From: Fasciola hepatica
Lineage: Eukaryota; Platyhelminthes; Trematoda; Plagiorchiida; Fasciolidae
NCBI GenBank assembly: GCA_948099385.1
Contig: CANUEZ040000103.1
Span: forward strand, 9,224,501-9,288,500
DNA: 64,000 nt
Direction of reading: 5' to 3'
Shown here: in pieces, positions 12,713-26,029 of the stretch
Position numbering within the stretch: the first letter of the stretch is position 1
Layout of the letters: each line of letters starts with the position of its first letter
Made by a program: the position numbers and the translations under genes
The notes under the pieces: model-generated
Databases searched by the model: none
What the model saw: the letters and a program-made list of their open reading frames with translations, nothing else
Told to the model about the DNA's origin: nothing

Positions 12713-15220
12713 TTTCTGCCGAGAAAGTATTGGATCAAGGCCCTGTGCCCCGTTCAGAAAGGTACAAATTTCTGGTGGCGGCCTCGAACCAAACCCCGCA
12801 TATAAAACCTCAAATATTTGAGCAATCCTCCAGTTCTTTTGTCTGAAACCCTGGGGCTACCAGCTTATCAATAGAGCCCTTCAAGTATACTCGCTTGGCC
12901 CTCTCCTTATTCCAACGATTTCCAGTTCCAAGTACAACTCAACCTGCCTGTCGAAGTTCAATGCATACTCAGCGCATGATCAGTGACGTTCACTCATGTA
13001 AACCCTGCATTGACGCCATCCCGAACTTGCTAAGCCGGTGGCTATCAACCACAGGCGGCTTTTGATTGCTGGGGATAGGATAATAAAGCTCACTAATCAA
13101 TAACTCGTTATCCATAGCTTCGTTATCTTTGTGCTTGCCTTGATCCCGGGCACCAACAGCGTGCTAGCTCAAGTCAGCTGTAGATTGTCTGCTTGTGTAT
13201 TGACATTCTTCGTGACGCAGGCATCCCACGAAAAGCTGGTTTTTCCTTTGTGGTAGACACTGATCTTTACTTGATTATCTTTTCTCAAACTGTAGCGCAG
13301 TACATTCATCCCCCTTTCCTCCCACACCTTCGCGCAAACCCAAGTTTTCTACGCCGATTACTGCTCTTTGGTAATTGCCACCCATCGACCTATGTGAAAG
13401 TTCGTAGGAAAAGATGATCCATTTCGACCGGGCTGCTGTATGATTCTACTTTCTTTTGATTCCCACGGAAACACTCCTCTTGAAAAGCCTCCTCACCACT
13501 TCAGGTCTTTTTTTTCTGACCTCCAGGGTTGCCAGCTTAACTCAAGGCTGGCACAACTTTCAGACTGCCGCCTTTTTTCTATTCAATTCTTCCTTGAGAT
13601 TCCTATGTTCAGACGACACATCCGTCACCTCGACAGAAGATCAGATCGTATCATGTGTCGCACAATATTTCGCAGGTTAACATGACTGTACACTTGCTTC
13701 ACGCTTTTCATCGCACACCTAGTGTACACGAGCAGTTGCGGACAATTTAGAGATTGCAGTTGATTGCTTTCACTCCCGTTTTCAGAACGATGTTACCAGG
13801 TGCGCGTTCACCGAAACAAGTATTTTTTTCTCAATACTGAATTCCCGGACATAGCAGGAGGCATATAACAGCGAAACCAACTTCAAAACCCCGGAGACAT
13901 GGAATTCCAAATGACTGACAAGGTGGCGCTCTGTCAGTTCATCACTGGTCAGGAAGACCCAGACAGTCTTCCAAAATCGTTTGCGATATCCAGGAGGTTT
14001 ATTTCAGTTCTCCACACAATCCCACATTTTAAATGTATCGAGTGTACTCCTTCTACGTTTCTCTCAACTCATTGATCACTCGATCATCAACGCTGTCCTT
14101 TTTTCCGTTGCCGACTTAGTGAAATAATCAGGAGAAATATTTCTATTTTTGATTGAGCAAAAATGTTTGCAGACTGCCTCTCAAAATTTGCAAACCTAGT
14201 CAGCTCGTTGCCAAAGACTCCATTTTTCATTCATCCACAAATAGACTCCGTAATTTTACCCTTTCCCCACGTTCAATCCCTTTCAATTCACTTGAGAAAG
14301 AAACGATCATATTACTCAACGGCCGGTTTGTTGTCAGTCGAGCCTCCCTGAGTCTTGTGGAAACGTTTATCACTATAATACGTGGCCAGCACTGTGCAGC
14401 CAGTGAAAAACCGCCATGACGTTTCTTGTGGACCTCGAAAGTGCCCCCTGCCATGACGTACAAGCTTGTCATTTACATCAACGGTACGATCTGCATTCAT
14501 GCCTGCCTCCCTCCGTATAAATATCTTTTGAAATTCTTGAGTGCTTTTTTCAGTGCTTTGTTTGACAAAACGGTTGACAATCACTGGAGACTTTAGCACT
14601 TACAGCGGAGAATGTACCGTTTTCCTCCAGTAGCATTCCCTGTTTACTCATGCCCAAGTAACACCTCTCCTTCTTTCTGACGGAACCTTCAGTCTCTTGG
14701 CCCACTAAACCATCCGGTATAAATATATGCAAATTAAAGCACCTTCATCTGGAATAAAGTGATATTAGCATAACGATCCGCAAAAAGACTTGCTTGTATT
14801 CAGAACGTTTCTCATCGTTGTACAATGTCACAAAGTCAAAGGCATGGATTCTAATACTGGAGCAGTACATCCTGATAGCTGAAAGAGACATTCCACAGCG
14901 ACGCGGCGCTTGGGTTCCCTGAATATGTCGAAGGTCATGAATAGTCAAAGAGAGGTGCTTCAGATGCATTAGTAAGAAGCTTTTCCGCTGCAAGTGAGAA
15001 TGTACCCGGTATAAGTTTCTCTAGGGCGGTTCGGATGAATTTAAGCCGAATAAATACACTCAATTCAGTCAAGGTTACCAAGCTTTTGGGCATCAGTGAG
15101 CGGCTTCAACGGTTGATCATATCTGAAGTTGCTGAATATCCCCTAATTACGCCAAACATGCATCTCCAACAATCATTTATCGGATATTTTTACTCTCTAA
15201 AAAGCCTTAGCTGGTTAGAC
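12713..15220. other. Unassigned AT-rich sequence
   Basis: No open frame longer than about 95 codons, no recognisable motif, and no match to other repeats in the window that I can see. It lies in the 12.5-kb interval between the two inverted R1 copies. Confidence 0.35.
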
Positions 15221-15224
15221 TCGG

Positions 15225-16140
15225 GAGTTCGTTAGGATTCGTCGAAAGTTTTGGGTTTTGCAAAGCAACGCACCAATTCGGTATTATTAAGTTCTCTACG
15301 TGCGGAGGGGAGTCTGTTCTACCGTGTTAAAGTCGATCAGCCTCCTTACCATCGAAACAAGCTTGTCTATCCGGACAAGCGTTCACCCGTGTTGGCGTCA
15401 ACTTCCTCGGGCCTAATGGTGTAAGGCTTGTGAGAGTAGAACAGCAACAATATGATTGTTCATTTGCGTGCATCAACCTCGGAGCCATGCATATCAAAGT
15501 AAAGCGTTTGCATACCACGGACTTCTTCAATGAGAATGTGATTAGTTTCTCGGCAAGAGGGCTTGGTGCTCCGGATACCAAGTACATACGAGGCCCCGAG
15601 AATGGCCTAGGGAACGAGCAAAACAGATCTGGCTGTTGATAAAAGATGGTGAAATTCGGTGAAATAGACAAAGGATGGCTTGTAATAAAACAAAATCGAT
15701 TATGTTCGCGTAGTATAGGAACACCAAAATCGATAACAACTGACTGAGCTTGAGGCTCGGCCGTTCGCATGCAGGGCAGTCAAGAACGTTTTTGGTGGGC
15801 GGAAACCAACTGTTCTCACAGCAAACAAACAAGCAACGAACGGCCCCAGCGCCCAGGGGAACATCCAAACTGCATAAAGCCAAGTAACATTTAGTTATGT
15901 TTGCCCGTATTAATATCGATCACGAATTACCAAAGTCAAACTCGGCGGAAAATTACCATTCTGACCCACCTGATGCGAGTCACCGTAAAGGAACCTGGGC
16001 GAGGTCGACAAGGTCGGCTTCCAAAATATTACGAGCAATAACCGATAGGCAGCGGATGAGGAAGGAGACCCTTCCAACATTTTTAGCCGAAGTTGGAAGA
16101 ATAATCACAAATCGATCGTTGCTTCTTTGATAATAGTTGC
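15225..16140 (+). pseudogene. BEL/Pao-type integrase remnant
   Basis: Integrases of LTR retrotransposons insert the DNA copy into the host genome. From about 15,234 the frame gives IRRKFWVLQSN, the arm after the zinc-binding domain in BEL/Pao integrases. At 15,370-15,640 it gives AFTRVGVNFLGP, then YDCSFACINLGAMHIKV, then LHTTDFF and FSARG, matching the Pao core order of catalytic Asp, FAC, A-H-EV, TTD-F and F-R-G. At 15,945-16,130 it gives NPPDASHRKGTW-R, ILRAITDRQRM and FLAEVGRII-NR. Key residues have drifted (D to N in GVNFLGP) and stops and frameshifts occur. Family assignment rests on motif order alone. Confidence 0.75.
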
Positions 16141-17500
16141 TACGGACTTGGAGGCATTTATATCTGGTAAGATTCTGTTACTCAGATGTGAGTGAACACT
16201 GATGGATCTTATCGATTTTCCTCATTAGTTTGTAAAGCTATGGTTAAGTTCATGCGCTAGCGGGCATCTCTTAAAATCCTTGGAACGAGGAATGCTTGTC
16301 ATCGTACCAAGGATACAGGTGGCCCGCTTTTAGGAGAAACGCGATGCAGGATGATTCTGCATCGATAGGTTTAGGGGTTTCCAAGGAAATCAGAGGCCAT
16401 TGAGAGAAGTCAGCTAGATCTATCCTTAGTAAGGACTTCTTTGGAGAGGTTTTGGTATGCATGTCACGCCAAAAGGTTAAAAAGCTGGCTGATAATACCT
16501 GCCAGAATGAGTCGTTTTTGAGCCAGGATACACATTTCGCTTGTGTACGTCTATCCAAGCACGTGTTGATCACTTTTGTAATTACATCGACATTTTATGA
16601 TGTATGTTAATTTATCCACCTAGAGTGAACCAGTAATTTGCTGTGCAACATTCGCAAAGGCATTATTGCCGCTGGGTTGCCAGTTGAATCAGTGATAACC
16701 GTGTGACCTTGTCAGTCTCACGCCGGTTGAATTTTTGGAATGCCCCGCGTTGGACCCACTTTTGAAGTGTTCAGCGAAATAACTTTCGTTATTTCGCACC
16801 ACCGCACGTACTACAGTAATTTCGAGGTAAGCTTACATTCTTAGAACCTTCTTTTTTTTACATGCCGCTTTCAAGTTTTTGTAGTTCTTTCTTTGAGCTA
16901 CTTTTGTTTTGTTTGGCATAGGCAAGTGCATTTCGACTGTTCACCAATTAGTGCCGATTCTGGTTTGTAACCCGCTCTGTTTCATGCCAGGCAGGACGTG
17001 TAGGATATATCCGCTTCTGGCCGAAGGGTGTGGCAAGCGAGCAGCACAGGGAACCAAATGTGATTTGTGTAAAATTAAAGGCCCATGTGGGCTGTTCTGG
17101 CTTTGGCAGGGATGTGTACACGTTATCTTGCAAAACAGCTGACTCGGACTGGTCTGTGGTCTCTGCCAGGAGGTAGCAAGTGTGGCACATAATAAACAGT
17201 GCGGCAAGCTGCCACGGGTGAATAGGCGACTAGAAAATTGAAGAAGGGAGAGCAGAAAAAAGAGCAGAACCTGAACGCTAGAGGCGACGGATGGCTCCCG
17301 GAAGAGTAAGCAGCCTAGTTACTGGGCTCCGGAAGCCCAGATACCGGACCTCCAAACGAAGCTGTGGTTATTCGGACGAATAGCGAGTGGGAGACTTCAG
17401 ATTTTCCATTAGGAGAAGCCTTTAAAACGGGAATCTAGAACACGAAAGGATATAAATAGGAGAAGGATAAAGGATTTACTGCGTGTCCTAAGTGTTCACC
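16141..17500. other. Interval between Pao remnant and element F
   Basis: A 100-codon minus-strand frame lies at 16,271-16,573 and a Cys-rich 77-codon plus-strand frame at 16,909-17,142. I can assign neither, though the latter could be a degraded ORF1 zinc-binding segment of element F. A perfect short hairpin lies at 16,774-16,797. Confidence 0.35.
16774..16797. other. Perfect 10-bp hairpin, 4-nt loop
   Basis: GCGAAATAAC at 16,774-16,783 is exactly complementary to GTTATTTCGC at 16,788-16,797 around the loop TTTC. Role unknown. Confidence 0.7.
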
Positions 17501-17520
17501 ATTCTGTTCCCTCAAGGAGA

Positions 17521-17733
17521 GTGCATAGTGTGCGGACGTGGAAGTATCAGCTCCTTAGAATGAGAATCAATGTTGCACGACCATTTCTAGTTAAATTTAC
17601 TGTTGAGCGTACCAGGGATATGCTGTTGACCAGAGCTACAGTGGTAGCCCACAAAATCAGGGGCAGATACCACACCGTGACAGACGAATACAAAGAGAAG
17701 TGGGGTGGGATCATCGATAAACCTGCGACGTAG
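17521..17733 (+). pseudogene. ORF1-like segment of element F
   Basis: The 70-codon frame reads RPFLVKFTVERTRDMLLTRA followed by KIRGRYHTVTDEYKEK. This resembles the RRM end of non-LTR ORF1 proteins (RP-V-F, R---L--A--L, then a T-D-T-basic tail). It lies just upstream of the endonuclease remnant, as ORF1 should. Short and judged by eye. Confidence 0.45.
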
Positions 17734-18329
17734 CCGGCGGAAGGTCCACTAGGACAACAGAGAACGGCACCCGGCCTTCGAGTGAACACACAGGCGGCGA
17801 TGGGTAAGCCACTGAAGTCGCCGGGAATGGCGGGTATTGAGGACGTTCTGGTTAATAAAAATTAGAAATGGTGTGAGCAGTCGGAGGATGACACAACCCT
17901 CGCGAACTTGGACGTCGTCAGTACTCCAGTAGGAACGGACTGGGAAGTATCACAGCTCCTGGATATCCAACGGTCTCCACGTCCCCAGTGATAATGCACG
18001 ACGGAAAATCGTGTTGTCAAACCGGGGGCGGTGCCGAAGGCAGGGGCAGGTTTCATCAGGAAGGAATATCAGCCAGTTGGAGCGAATGCGGTGGTGTTAT
18101 ACAACAAAGCATGTCACACTAGAAACAAACGAATGGAACTCCCGAAAGTCTCTTTGGAGCACACTGCGTCAAGAGTGGCCTTCACCGAAACTTGACTTCT
18201 TAGAGATGATCATGTCCCAGGATCATGAACTGACGATTTTACCATCAACAGACAGGACGAAAATACCCGGTTGCATTGGAGGAATTGTGGCCATCCTTTC
18301 AGGTCAGGTACAATGCATTTCGAGTCTGA

Positions 18330-20600
18330 GACCAGTATGTGCATTCGGAAAATCCAGCTGTGCCCTATTACAATCATCCTTCCAGACCGGATGGTCAGCT
18401 GTGTTTGTTTCAACAGGGCACAGTGCACAAACCGCGGTGAAGTCGTCAACCTGCTGAGGACCCCTAAAGAACTTGTTGGGGAAGCAAACAAATCCCTCAT
18501 TGTAGGCGCCTTCAACTCCCCCATGCTGACTGGACGGTTGAAGCAGGAACGCTGGGATGGCGGGAAGAGAGCCAGTTGAATTGGCTGCACGTACATGCGC
18601 TGCACCAACATATTAGGGAGAATGTCAGACATAGGGCTAGATGACAACCGCCGTTCCTCAATCTCATAGTAACTAATTTCCCAAGTGAGGTATCCGAAAT
18701 ATAGTGATTTGCACCGTTGGGCAAGTGCGGCCACGTGTGTCAAATTCGCCCTGTGCATGTGGCAACCCAGGGAACCTTCAAGACTGGCTAGAACTTTTGG
18801 TAGCATGGACAAAGGTTGGCTTCGAATAAGGACGATGGGGTTGACGTGGGATACGTCAGAGTGGGGAAAAGTCAGAAAGGGATACCGTCGAGGAGAGCTA
18901 GCCGGTCACAAAGCGATCTCTGGTTGCCCTCCAGGAGGAGTTTGCCCTCTCGAAACGAAAGAATGCTTCTGTGAACTTTAGGACTGAAACTTTCAGCTCA
19001 GATTACACAAATCCATAAGACAGAAGAAATGCAATAGCAGTGCAGTCAAAGTGTTCAACAAAGGATGCCATCAGTTAACTATCCACTAAGGACTACTGTA
19101 TCGCACGTGATAGCCAAGGCAAAGCAGACGCTCTGGGGGAATACTTCGGTGATTTGCACAGGATGGATAGTGGGCTACGAGTCGATGTGGCCATGGACAA
19201 TCCTCTTTCGCAGCCAGGAATAACCGAATTATTCAGAAAGAAACTTTGAATAAGTACATGCAGGAATAAAACGGCCTCACGTCAGCGGGTCCAAATGGCA
19301 TCCACACGGCTATCATCAAGCCGTTGGTGGATAGCATAGCTCCATCAGTAGGCAAGCTACACGGGTCCACGCTGGACCAGAGTAAGCTGCCGCAGGACTG
19401 GAAAACTCCGTCCGTCGTGGCGATACATAATAGCGGACCTAATTCGGCAGTGAAAAACTACGGGTAAGTGGGCCTCACTAGGTTCCTGTGTAAAATTCTT
19501 GAGGAGATCATTCGCGTCCACCTACATTCGCACTTACTTGGGCACTCCGTGCTAAGTTCTGCGCGGCGGGGATTTCCGTAAAACAGACCTTGCCTGACCA
19601 ATCTCGAGCTTCTTGGATCAAAAGACTCAATGATTTGACGGCGGTAAGCAGGTTGAGTCATCTTATCTCGAATTTAGTGTGGCTTCCGACCCTGGTAATC
19701 AATTTTCTTTGCTGTGGAGGAAGGAGATGCTTGGTACAGGTGGGCCAGTAAATAGGTGGTTGGCGGCCTTCGTCTCCCATAGAACATTTCAGGCCAAAGG
19801 AGGGGACATGTGCTCCAGTTTGTTGAATCCACTGGTGGAAAACCCCAGGGACAGGTCTGATGCCCGATGCTGTTCTTGTTGCTCACTACCGACCTGATAT
19901 CCGCCTTTAAATCGATTAGTTTTATTTTTGCGGAAGACGTCAAGCTTGCTGCGTCTGGGAAAAATCAACTTTGGCAGAGATAAAGGAACCATCCTGGACT
20001 GGGCGCAGGTGGGACTTACCACTGAATGCTGGAAAAATCCATTTGCATTCATGATCATGGGAGCAGTCAGTGGGGTTGGAGACCTCGGAACCGCCGTAAG
20101 TATTGATTTTAAATAGTCGGGCCAGTGCTGCACTGCTGCAGCGAAGGCTTAGGGTGTGCTCTTTACAGTGTGATCAGCACTGTTATGTAGGCGGCCGGAA
20201 ATATCCGTACCCATTTGGATGGCTATATTGTGACAACACTAGGAAGGTAGCGTGTAAGCTTGAGCACATTTCCACGAAGAGAATGCCGTCTGCTTGGGGA
20301 AAATTAAGCGTCTCGCGACGAGAACGGTTGAAGGGCAGGGGGGCAAGACGCACACACAAAGACCCTGCGATCGAAATCTCTTGTCTTCGGGAAGGAGGGA
20401 GGTCGAAGGGATCTCATAGAAACGTTCAAAGTGATGAGAGGTTCTCCGGGCTTTATGCCAGACAGAATATTCCAGGTTGCTTTTAGATTCCAGGCCAAAG
20501 GCGCAGAAAAAGAAGCTGACGAAAGTTTGAGCTAGGTTGCTGACTAGATCACACTTTTCGATCAACAGGGTAGTGAACACTTGGAGCAGTCCGCTTGGTG
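18330..20600 (+). pseudogene. ORF2 endonuclease/reverse transcriptase of element F, broken
   Basis: Endonuclease traces are IQLCPITIILPDRM then CVCFNRA (18,350-18,420), LIVGAFNSP (18,500-18,530) and LHQHIREN...FLNLIVTNFPSEV (18,595-18,690). A linker RTFGSMDKGWL lies near 18,790. The reverse transcriptase gives GPNGIHTAIIKPL, LPQDWKTPSVVAIH, VKNYG and LCKILEEIIR (19,285-19,510). The catalytic box is altered to FAEDVKL (about 19,926-19,946), with FADD the expected form. The C-terminal region gives GRRDLIETFKVMRG at 20,400-20,440. Frameshifts and stops are frequent, so it cannot make an active enzyme. Confidence 0.75.
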
Positions 20601-20640
20601 AAAAGATAGAACTACAGGTCATCTAGACCGTCGAAGGTGC

Positions 20641-22325
20641 CCAAGATCGTAAATGATATGAGATATATCCCGGTACTAAGCCTCAAGCATATTCACTGGA
20701 TGGCTGACGGGTAGCACTGAGGTCAACCTGAAATGTGTTCCAACTGAAATTTTGTTTCTTGTTGGCCATCTTGGTGAACGCCCACGGTGCATAATATCTC
20801 TCACAGTTGAAATAAACTGAGGTTTTACGTTCGCCTCTCATTTTCAGTGGGGATTTGAAGAAATACACTATGCAGTGTTGGGTGCATAACTGGTGTGCGT
20901 AACATAGAAAGAATTCTGGCCAGTCAATCAGCCTAGATCATTACCTGTCTCGTGGAAACTGAACAGACAATAAATTGGTTGTCTTGGTTATTAATGACAG
21001 CAATAGTTATGATGGCATTTCGCTCGAGTTTGGTCGACAGTCAAGCATGAAAGCACGATCGTGGTTTACAGTATCACTCAGTGAGGTGAACAATTCGCAA
21101 ATTTAAGAAGCGATTCGCACATCATAGTAAAGGGGGATGGAACTTGAGAAAGCCTGAATAAGGTAACAAAGGAATAAACGGTAAGCACGGATCGATTTTC
21201 ATTCAATGGGGCCGTTAGTGCGGAATCAGCCGGATATGAAAATGTTGAGACAAACGTTGTCCCAGCACTCGGAAAGTTTAATACTCATGAGGGTGATTCA
21301 AAAACAATCTTTGATGCATGTTCAAAATCAACCTAAATGGTAATTGGTGGTGAGGCAAGACAGTTAAAATTTCATAAGGGCGAGTAGAAAAGTGATACTT
21401 TTGTTCGACTTCTGGTTACGAAAGTGGAAAGCACCTACGGAAAAGGTGAGATAATTGTCGTGACATGTAAAAAGTATCAAAATATGTTGAAAATTAGCAG
21501 ATGGAACAAAATGGAGTACCAATCACGAATAATGAGAGAGGGGAATACCTTTTCTAATGCGAATGAAATAATACAAGTAAGAAGGGTACAAATTCTTGGA
21601 AGAGCAAAGTTACTTAGACAAAATGACAAAACTATTGTTTTTTCTGAGTTTTCTCCGTTTTTTTCTTTGGAATGTTGAGAGATTTTGCCGAGAGTTGGCT
21701 GCCGTTCGGGTTGGCTTTTTGTCATTCGAAGAAGAAAAAGGTCACCGAGTCTGAACTTTTCGTTCATTTTCTGGAACCCTCGCACGGTTGTGTAAACAGC
21801 GTCCACATCGGGCGTGTCTTGTTTTAGGAAGTTTCCAGTATGCCTTAGCAGGGTATAAGCAGCAATGCCAGACGTTCGTGAGGATGAAACCTGCTGACCG
21901 GATCTTGTTCGCGACAGCCAGCCAGGGGCGTGGTTGTGCACGGCGGTGCAGAGGGCAAGCTGTATGCACGATATACTGCTGCCCAGCAGCATGATGTTCT
22001 GGTGATTCTGAAGCCGAAAAATGGCGGGTTGCAGTCTGGAAGGTGTTTCAGATCAAAATGAGCGTGCGCGAAACAACAGATGGGGGTACAGAGGTTGGAA
22101 ATAGGGCATGATGGTCTTCGTAACATGAGGATTCACAGATACTGTAAGCCGGTGTTAATAAGAACAAACTGCGCCCACACCTTCAGAAGTGATTATGGAC
22201 TACCATTTTGTCAGTGTACAGAAGGATCCTGTAGTTCCGCGTAATAAAGCCGTACGGGTGCATTGGGACTATTGGGTCTGAGAGCCCTGCAAGGGAACAG
22301 CTGGAAAGCACTTTATTAATGATAC
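20641..22325. other. Unassigned sequence
   Basis: The longest open frame (171 codons, 21,477-21,992, -) has no motif I recognise, and its composition does not suggest a conserved protein. No repeat match within the window was noticed. Confidence 0.35.
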
Positions 22326-22956
22326 TCATAACAATAACAACAGTTTATTTAGAGACGCCCGAAGCATGCCTTACGCATGATCAAACTTATACAAGAGAAA
22401 AAATTGACCGATAAAATTCATGAAAATATTTGGAATTACGTAACACGTAGGGTGGCAGGAATAAATAAAAGGGAGATGAGAGGTAGATAAATTTACGCAC
22501 ATAAGGGAGTAATGTAGGGAGTTCAAATAAGCCCGGAGATGGATTAAATATGAGCCCGGTGAATTTGAAGGTCAAGGTCAGATGAAGCAGCTGGCTGAGT
22601 CATTTGGGGGAGGGGCGGAACCTAGGATTTTCACATGAGGAGGACTAAAGATCGATATGAGAAACTATCATTACGAGAAACGACGAAGGAAAAAGGAAGA
22701 ACAAAAAATTGAGTTGTATGGTTGGGGACTGGGTAGCCATGAGATAAGTGTTGTTGGCATAAACGGGCGGTGCCAATTTGAAAGCAGGGAGCTGGCAATG
22801 CAAGACATATAGAGTGAGTCAGATGGCATCAGTGCCGCGGAAGGATCAAGATGCGGTAAATGAAAGGCACAGCTATGGACAAAATGGACGCATGTCATGA
22901 GGGGCGGTGGCATGGTGGTCAAAGAAATGGAGGAGGCAGAGAAAATATGTGGATGC

Positions 22957-23005
<49 letters not shown>

Positions 23006-25200
23006 CAGGAGCAAATACCAGTGAAGAGACGGGACATGGAAGTAGCAGTTGTTGGATGACAGCGGTAGGGTAGGGTCAAATGGGGCGGAATTGAGTTGGA
23101 TAAACCCTGATAAATTTTTCTATGACAAGCGAACATAGTGGATCAACAGCAAAAGAGAATCAACTTTGGAAGCACGGAAGTGATGGCTGTGAGCAGAAGT
23201 TGATAAGTGAGGGAATATGAAGTAAAGGATGAAAGAAAACATGTAAGAGTGAATCTAACAGTGTGATAATTGCAGATGTGACCTGTGGTGACTGCAAAAC
23301 GTGGGTGAAACGGGGATAAATGAACGTATATTATGCAGCAAGCAGATGGTCGCGAAAGGGACTGTAGAACGCAGAGCAAGTTTAAGTACGCGGTGGTTGG
23401 AGAGGTGTAAAAGATCACTCGGGAAGGGCAACTTGGAGGTTGGAAGAACTGTGGTGAGAAGGTGAATCAGTTGTAACGGCGAATAACATAGAAGAGAAAT
23501 AAGGAAGTTGAGGGGCAGAGAGATCAGATAATGATAGATCACATGGTTTGAGGCTGTGTGTGAGAATGATGAAGTTACGATGATATTGCACTGAGTGCAA
23601 CGCGGAAAAGCGGCGCAGCTTGAAAGGCACAATCAAGACGCCTGTGGCGGGTGATGTACAAAGCAGACGTGAGTATTGCTCATAGGAAACCAGTTAGGAG
23701 ATGATGAATCAGATTGTTCCACTGCAGATGACACAGGATGAAGATTGAGAAAAAGAAAAGAATCCGGGCGGCAAAGCCTGTGATAGGACAAAATTGCACG
23801 AAATTCAGTTATGCTTCGGAGTTTGGAGAATGGAAGGTGGGAGTTGTGTGCTTACAGACCATTGCACCAGAGGATTGAGCCAGAAGTTGCCAATCAATTC
23901 ACTGCCTAAGAGTACGATCCACAGAAGAATTATGGGTTCAGACACGGAAAATATGGGGCTGGTAAAAAAATAGTACATTTGGTCGCATAATTGCAAAGGT
24001 TGAAATGGCGAGTTCTCATATGGGGATTGGTCATGGTGACGGATGTGTCCGTGGGGTTGGGGGGAATAAGATGGACAAAAAAGGATAGCTCAAAATGGTC
24101 GCTGTTGAGGTATGCAGTCAATGAGTTCCACGAGCATGTGGAGATGCCAAGTAAATACTGATTAGGAGCCGACAGGGACGAAATGGGTGGGAATAAAACA
24201 TATTCCGGGCTTGGGCATAGTAAGATGGACAAGGCGAGAGGGACATCATAAATGAAGGTAGTCATTGTAAAACACGATAGGAACAATAACACAATGGATC
24301 TTTGTGCATACAGAGGTACAACGACACGGAAGGGAGGTGATACGAGTGCTGACAGGGATAATAATTGAGCTAACCGTGGCGGGAGAATGATAGGATCATG
24401 CGATCCGCAACCGACAATGATGAGTGCGGTAGGCTGAGGAGAGTTTGGGTGTGAAATCCCTAACGGGTGCTAGTGGGTAGAGATGGCCGTTCGCTGGACA
24501 CCCAACCTGAAAAACCCCTGGTGAAGTGAACGTAGGAGGTGTGACGTACTAGCTCAATTGCGCTAGCACATCGTTGCAATCGGCCTGTACGCACGGTGTG
24601 CGTCGGCCATAGCGGGGGATTTGACCGCGCCCCGCAAATTTGGAGTTTGCGTTAGTGTTCATTGATGGTTTTACAGAGGGCAGAGCCACCACGATAAGGG
24701 TATATGATCCAGGACCAACTTCACAGGTTGTGGGAACGTGAACAACAGAGCCAACGTAAAGGACGATCGACAGACAGCCATAGAGAATTATTATCCTGGT
24801 GCAACGGCCAGAAAGGTGGTCAGTATGGTGCCCAAGAAGGGGAAGCGCTTAAGTTAGGGCTAGAGGTTTCAACAGAGAGGTTAATATTTCCACAGAGTAG
24901 TCATTTAGCAGAAGATAAGAATAAATTCTGCATGAATTTACGGAAGAAACTCAGAAGGGTGTTACGGTGGGGGAAAAATTGGTGACGCCATAACTGGGAG
25001 TTGAGTTCTGTTAGTGTAACGAAAGAGACCGGATTTTCCAATTCGAAATCGCGGAGGTGGTGAGGGAAGTATATGTGGTGGGACCTGGTGCGGAAAAGAG
25101 GCAACGTAAGCTGAGATCAATGAGCGCTGGGTTACTTACCATGCTTGTGTTATTAACAACAGGACAGTTATGGGTATATATTTATATATATAACTAAATG
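22326..25200 (-). repeat. Dispersed repeat R2, copy a
   Basis: About 2.9 kb. Its right part (24,450-25,190) recurs at 34,690-35,260, 53,791-54,800 and 59,820-60,340, recognisable by GGTGCTAGTGGGT-type starts, the cluster GCGCTAGCACATCGTTGCA / GGCCTG-ACGC, and GACCGCGCCCCGCA. Its left end (22,326-22,600) shares with 27,871, 46,105, 47,741 and 57,671 a tail reading AATAATGG-TTATTTC followed by CCGAAGCATGC and a GAAGGTCAAGGTCAG box. On the sense (minus) strand that tail is GAAATAAACC then an ATT-rich end. No enzyme is encoded. Confidence 0.75.
22958..23001. repeat. (AT)n microsatellite
   Basis: An uninterrupted alternating A/T run of about 43 bp inside R2 copy a. The same position in the split R2 copy (33,468-33,482) has a shorter run, so the tract belongs to the family and has varied in length. 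Confidence 0.95.
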
Positions 25201-25255
25201 GTGGTAATGAATCGTGGAGCGGATGAAGCATATTGACAATCTGTGGGGACTATTA

Positions 25256-25984
25256 CTACTAATAATAATAATGGTATGTTTCTCGGCCATGTTCGAGACT
25301 CACGCTGCTAGCGCATGATCATGGTGTGACACGTTACTCAATAAGGTGGAATATTCACAAATTCAAAGCATGAAAGTTGAGAGTATCAGCGATAGATGGA
25401 CATAGCGAGCAACTGTTCAAATGGATCATACTAATGATGGTTTGCGCGGCAGTTTGAAAGTGGTTTCGAATCCAGGCCGGGCCTTGGAGATATCGAAAAA
25501 ATCGTTAGCGCAGTGTCAAGGACGCATTATGAACGAGAATGATGCAAGCTGGGTAAACAGAGGCCTACTGATGTTCTGCAGAAGGAGTTAATTTTGAACA
25601 AGAAGAAAAGAAAGAAGAAAAAATTGTAAGGAAGTGTTTTCGGGAAAGTCGGTGCATGCGGAGAGGATAGTGACCCATGAAGACGATGCAGACCCTGAAT
25701 GACGGATTTGCCGGAGTTCCATAAATGAAATGAGTTTCGAAACGGTGCCGAGACCAATTTCGTGATGTGGATGTGAGAGAAACGGCAGTCCATAAAAAGG
25801 TGAATTTAGATTCAGGATCAGTAACATGTACCATTCAGAATGAGAAAGCTCAACTGAAGGGTCCTCGAGAAGTGGAGAGTCAATTTTCCACCGACTTAGG
25901 TTCGGAGGAAACGCGGACTGTGGTAACGGATAATAGAGTGGGAAATCTCCGCATGGACTTGAGCGTTAATATGCTGTTTCACTG

Positions 25985-26029
<45 letters not shown>

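Larger units (their letters stand above)
17500..20640 (+). mobile_element. Non-LTR retrotransposon of a second lineage, element F
   Basis: A plus-strand, heavily mutated element with an ORF1-like segment at about 17,520-17,740, then an endonuclease and reverse transcriptase through to about 20,600. Its motifs (LPQDWKT, PIH-G, VKNYG-VGLT, FAEDVKLAASG) differ from those of element 1 and copies B-E, so it is a separate CR1/Jockey-type family. Element G at 46.3-47.7 kb is related to it. Confidence 0.75.

Noticed and set aside
22671..24292. Several 80-125 codon minus-strand frames in R2 copy a rich in Ser, Leu, Pro and His
   Set aside because: The equivalent frames in the split copy and copy d differ in sequence and boundaries, and composition follows the base bias of the repeat. 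No conserved protein.
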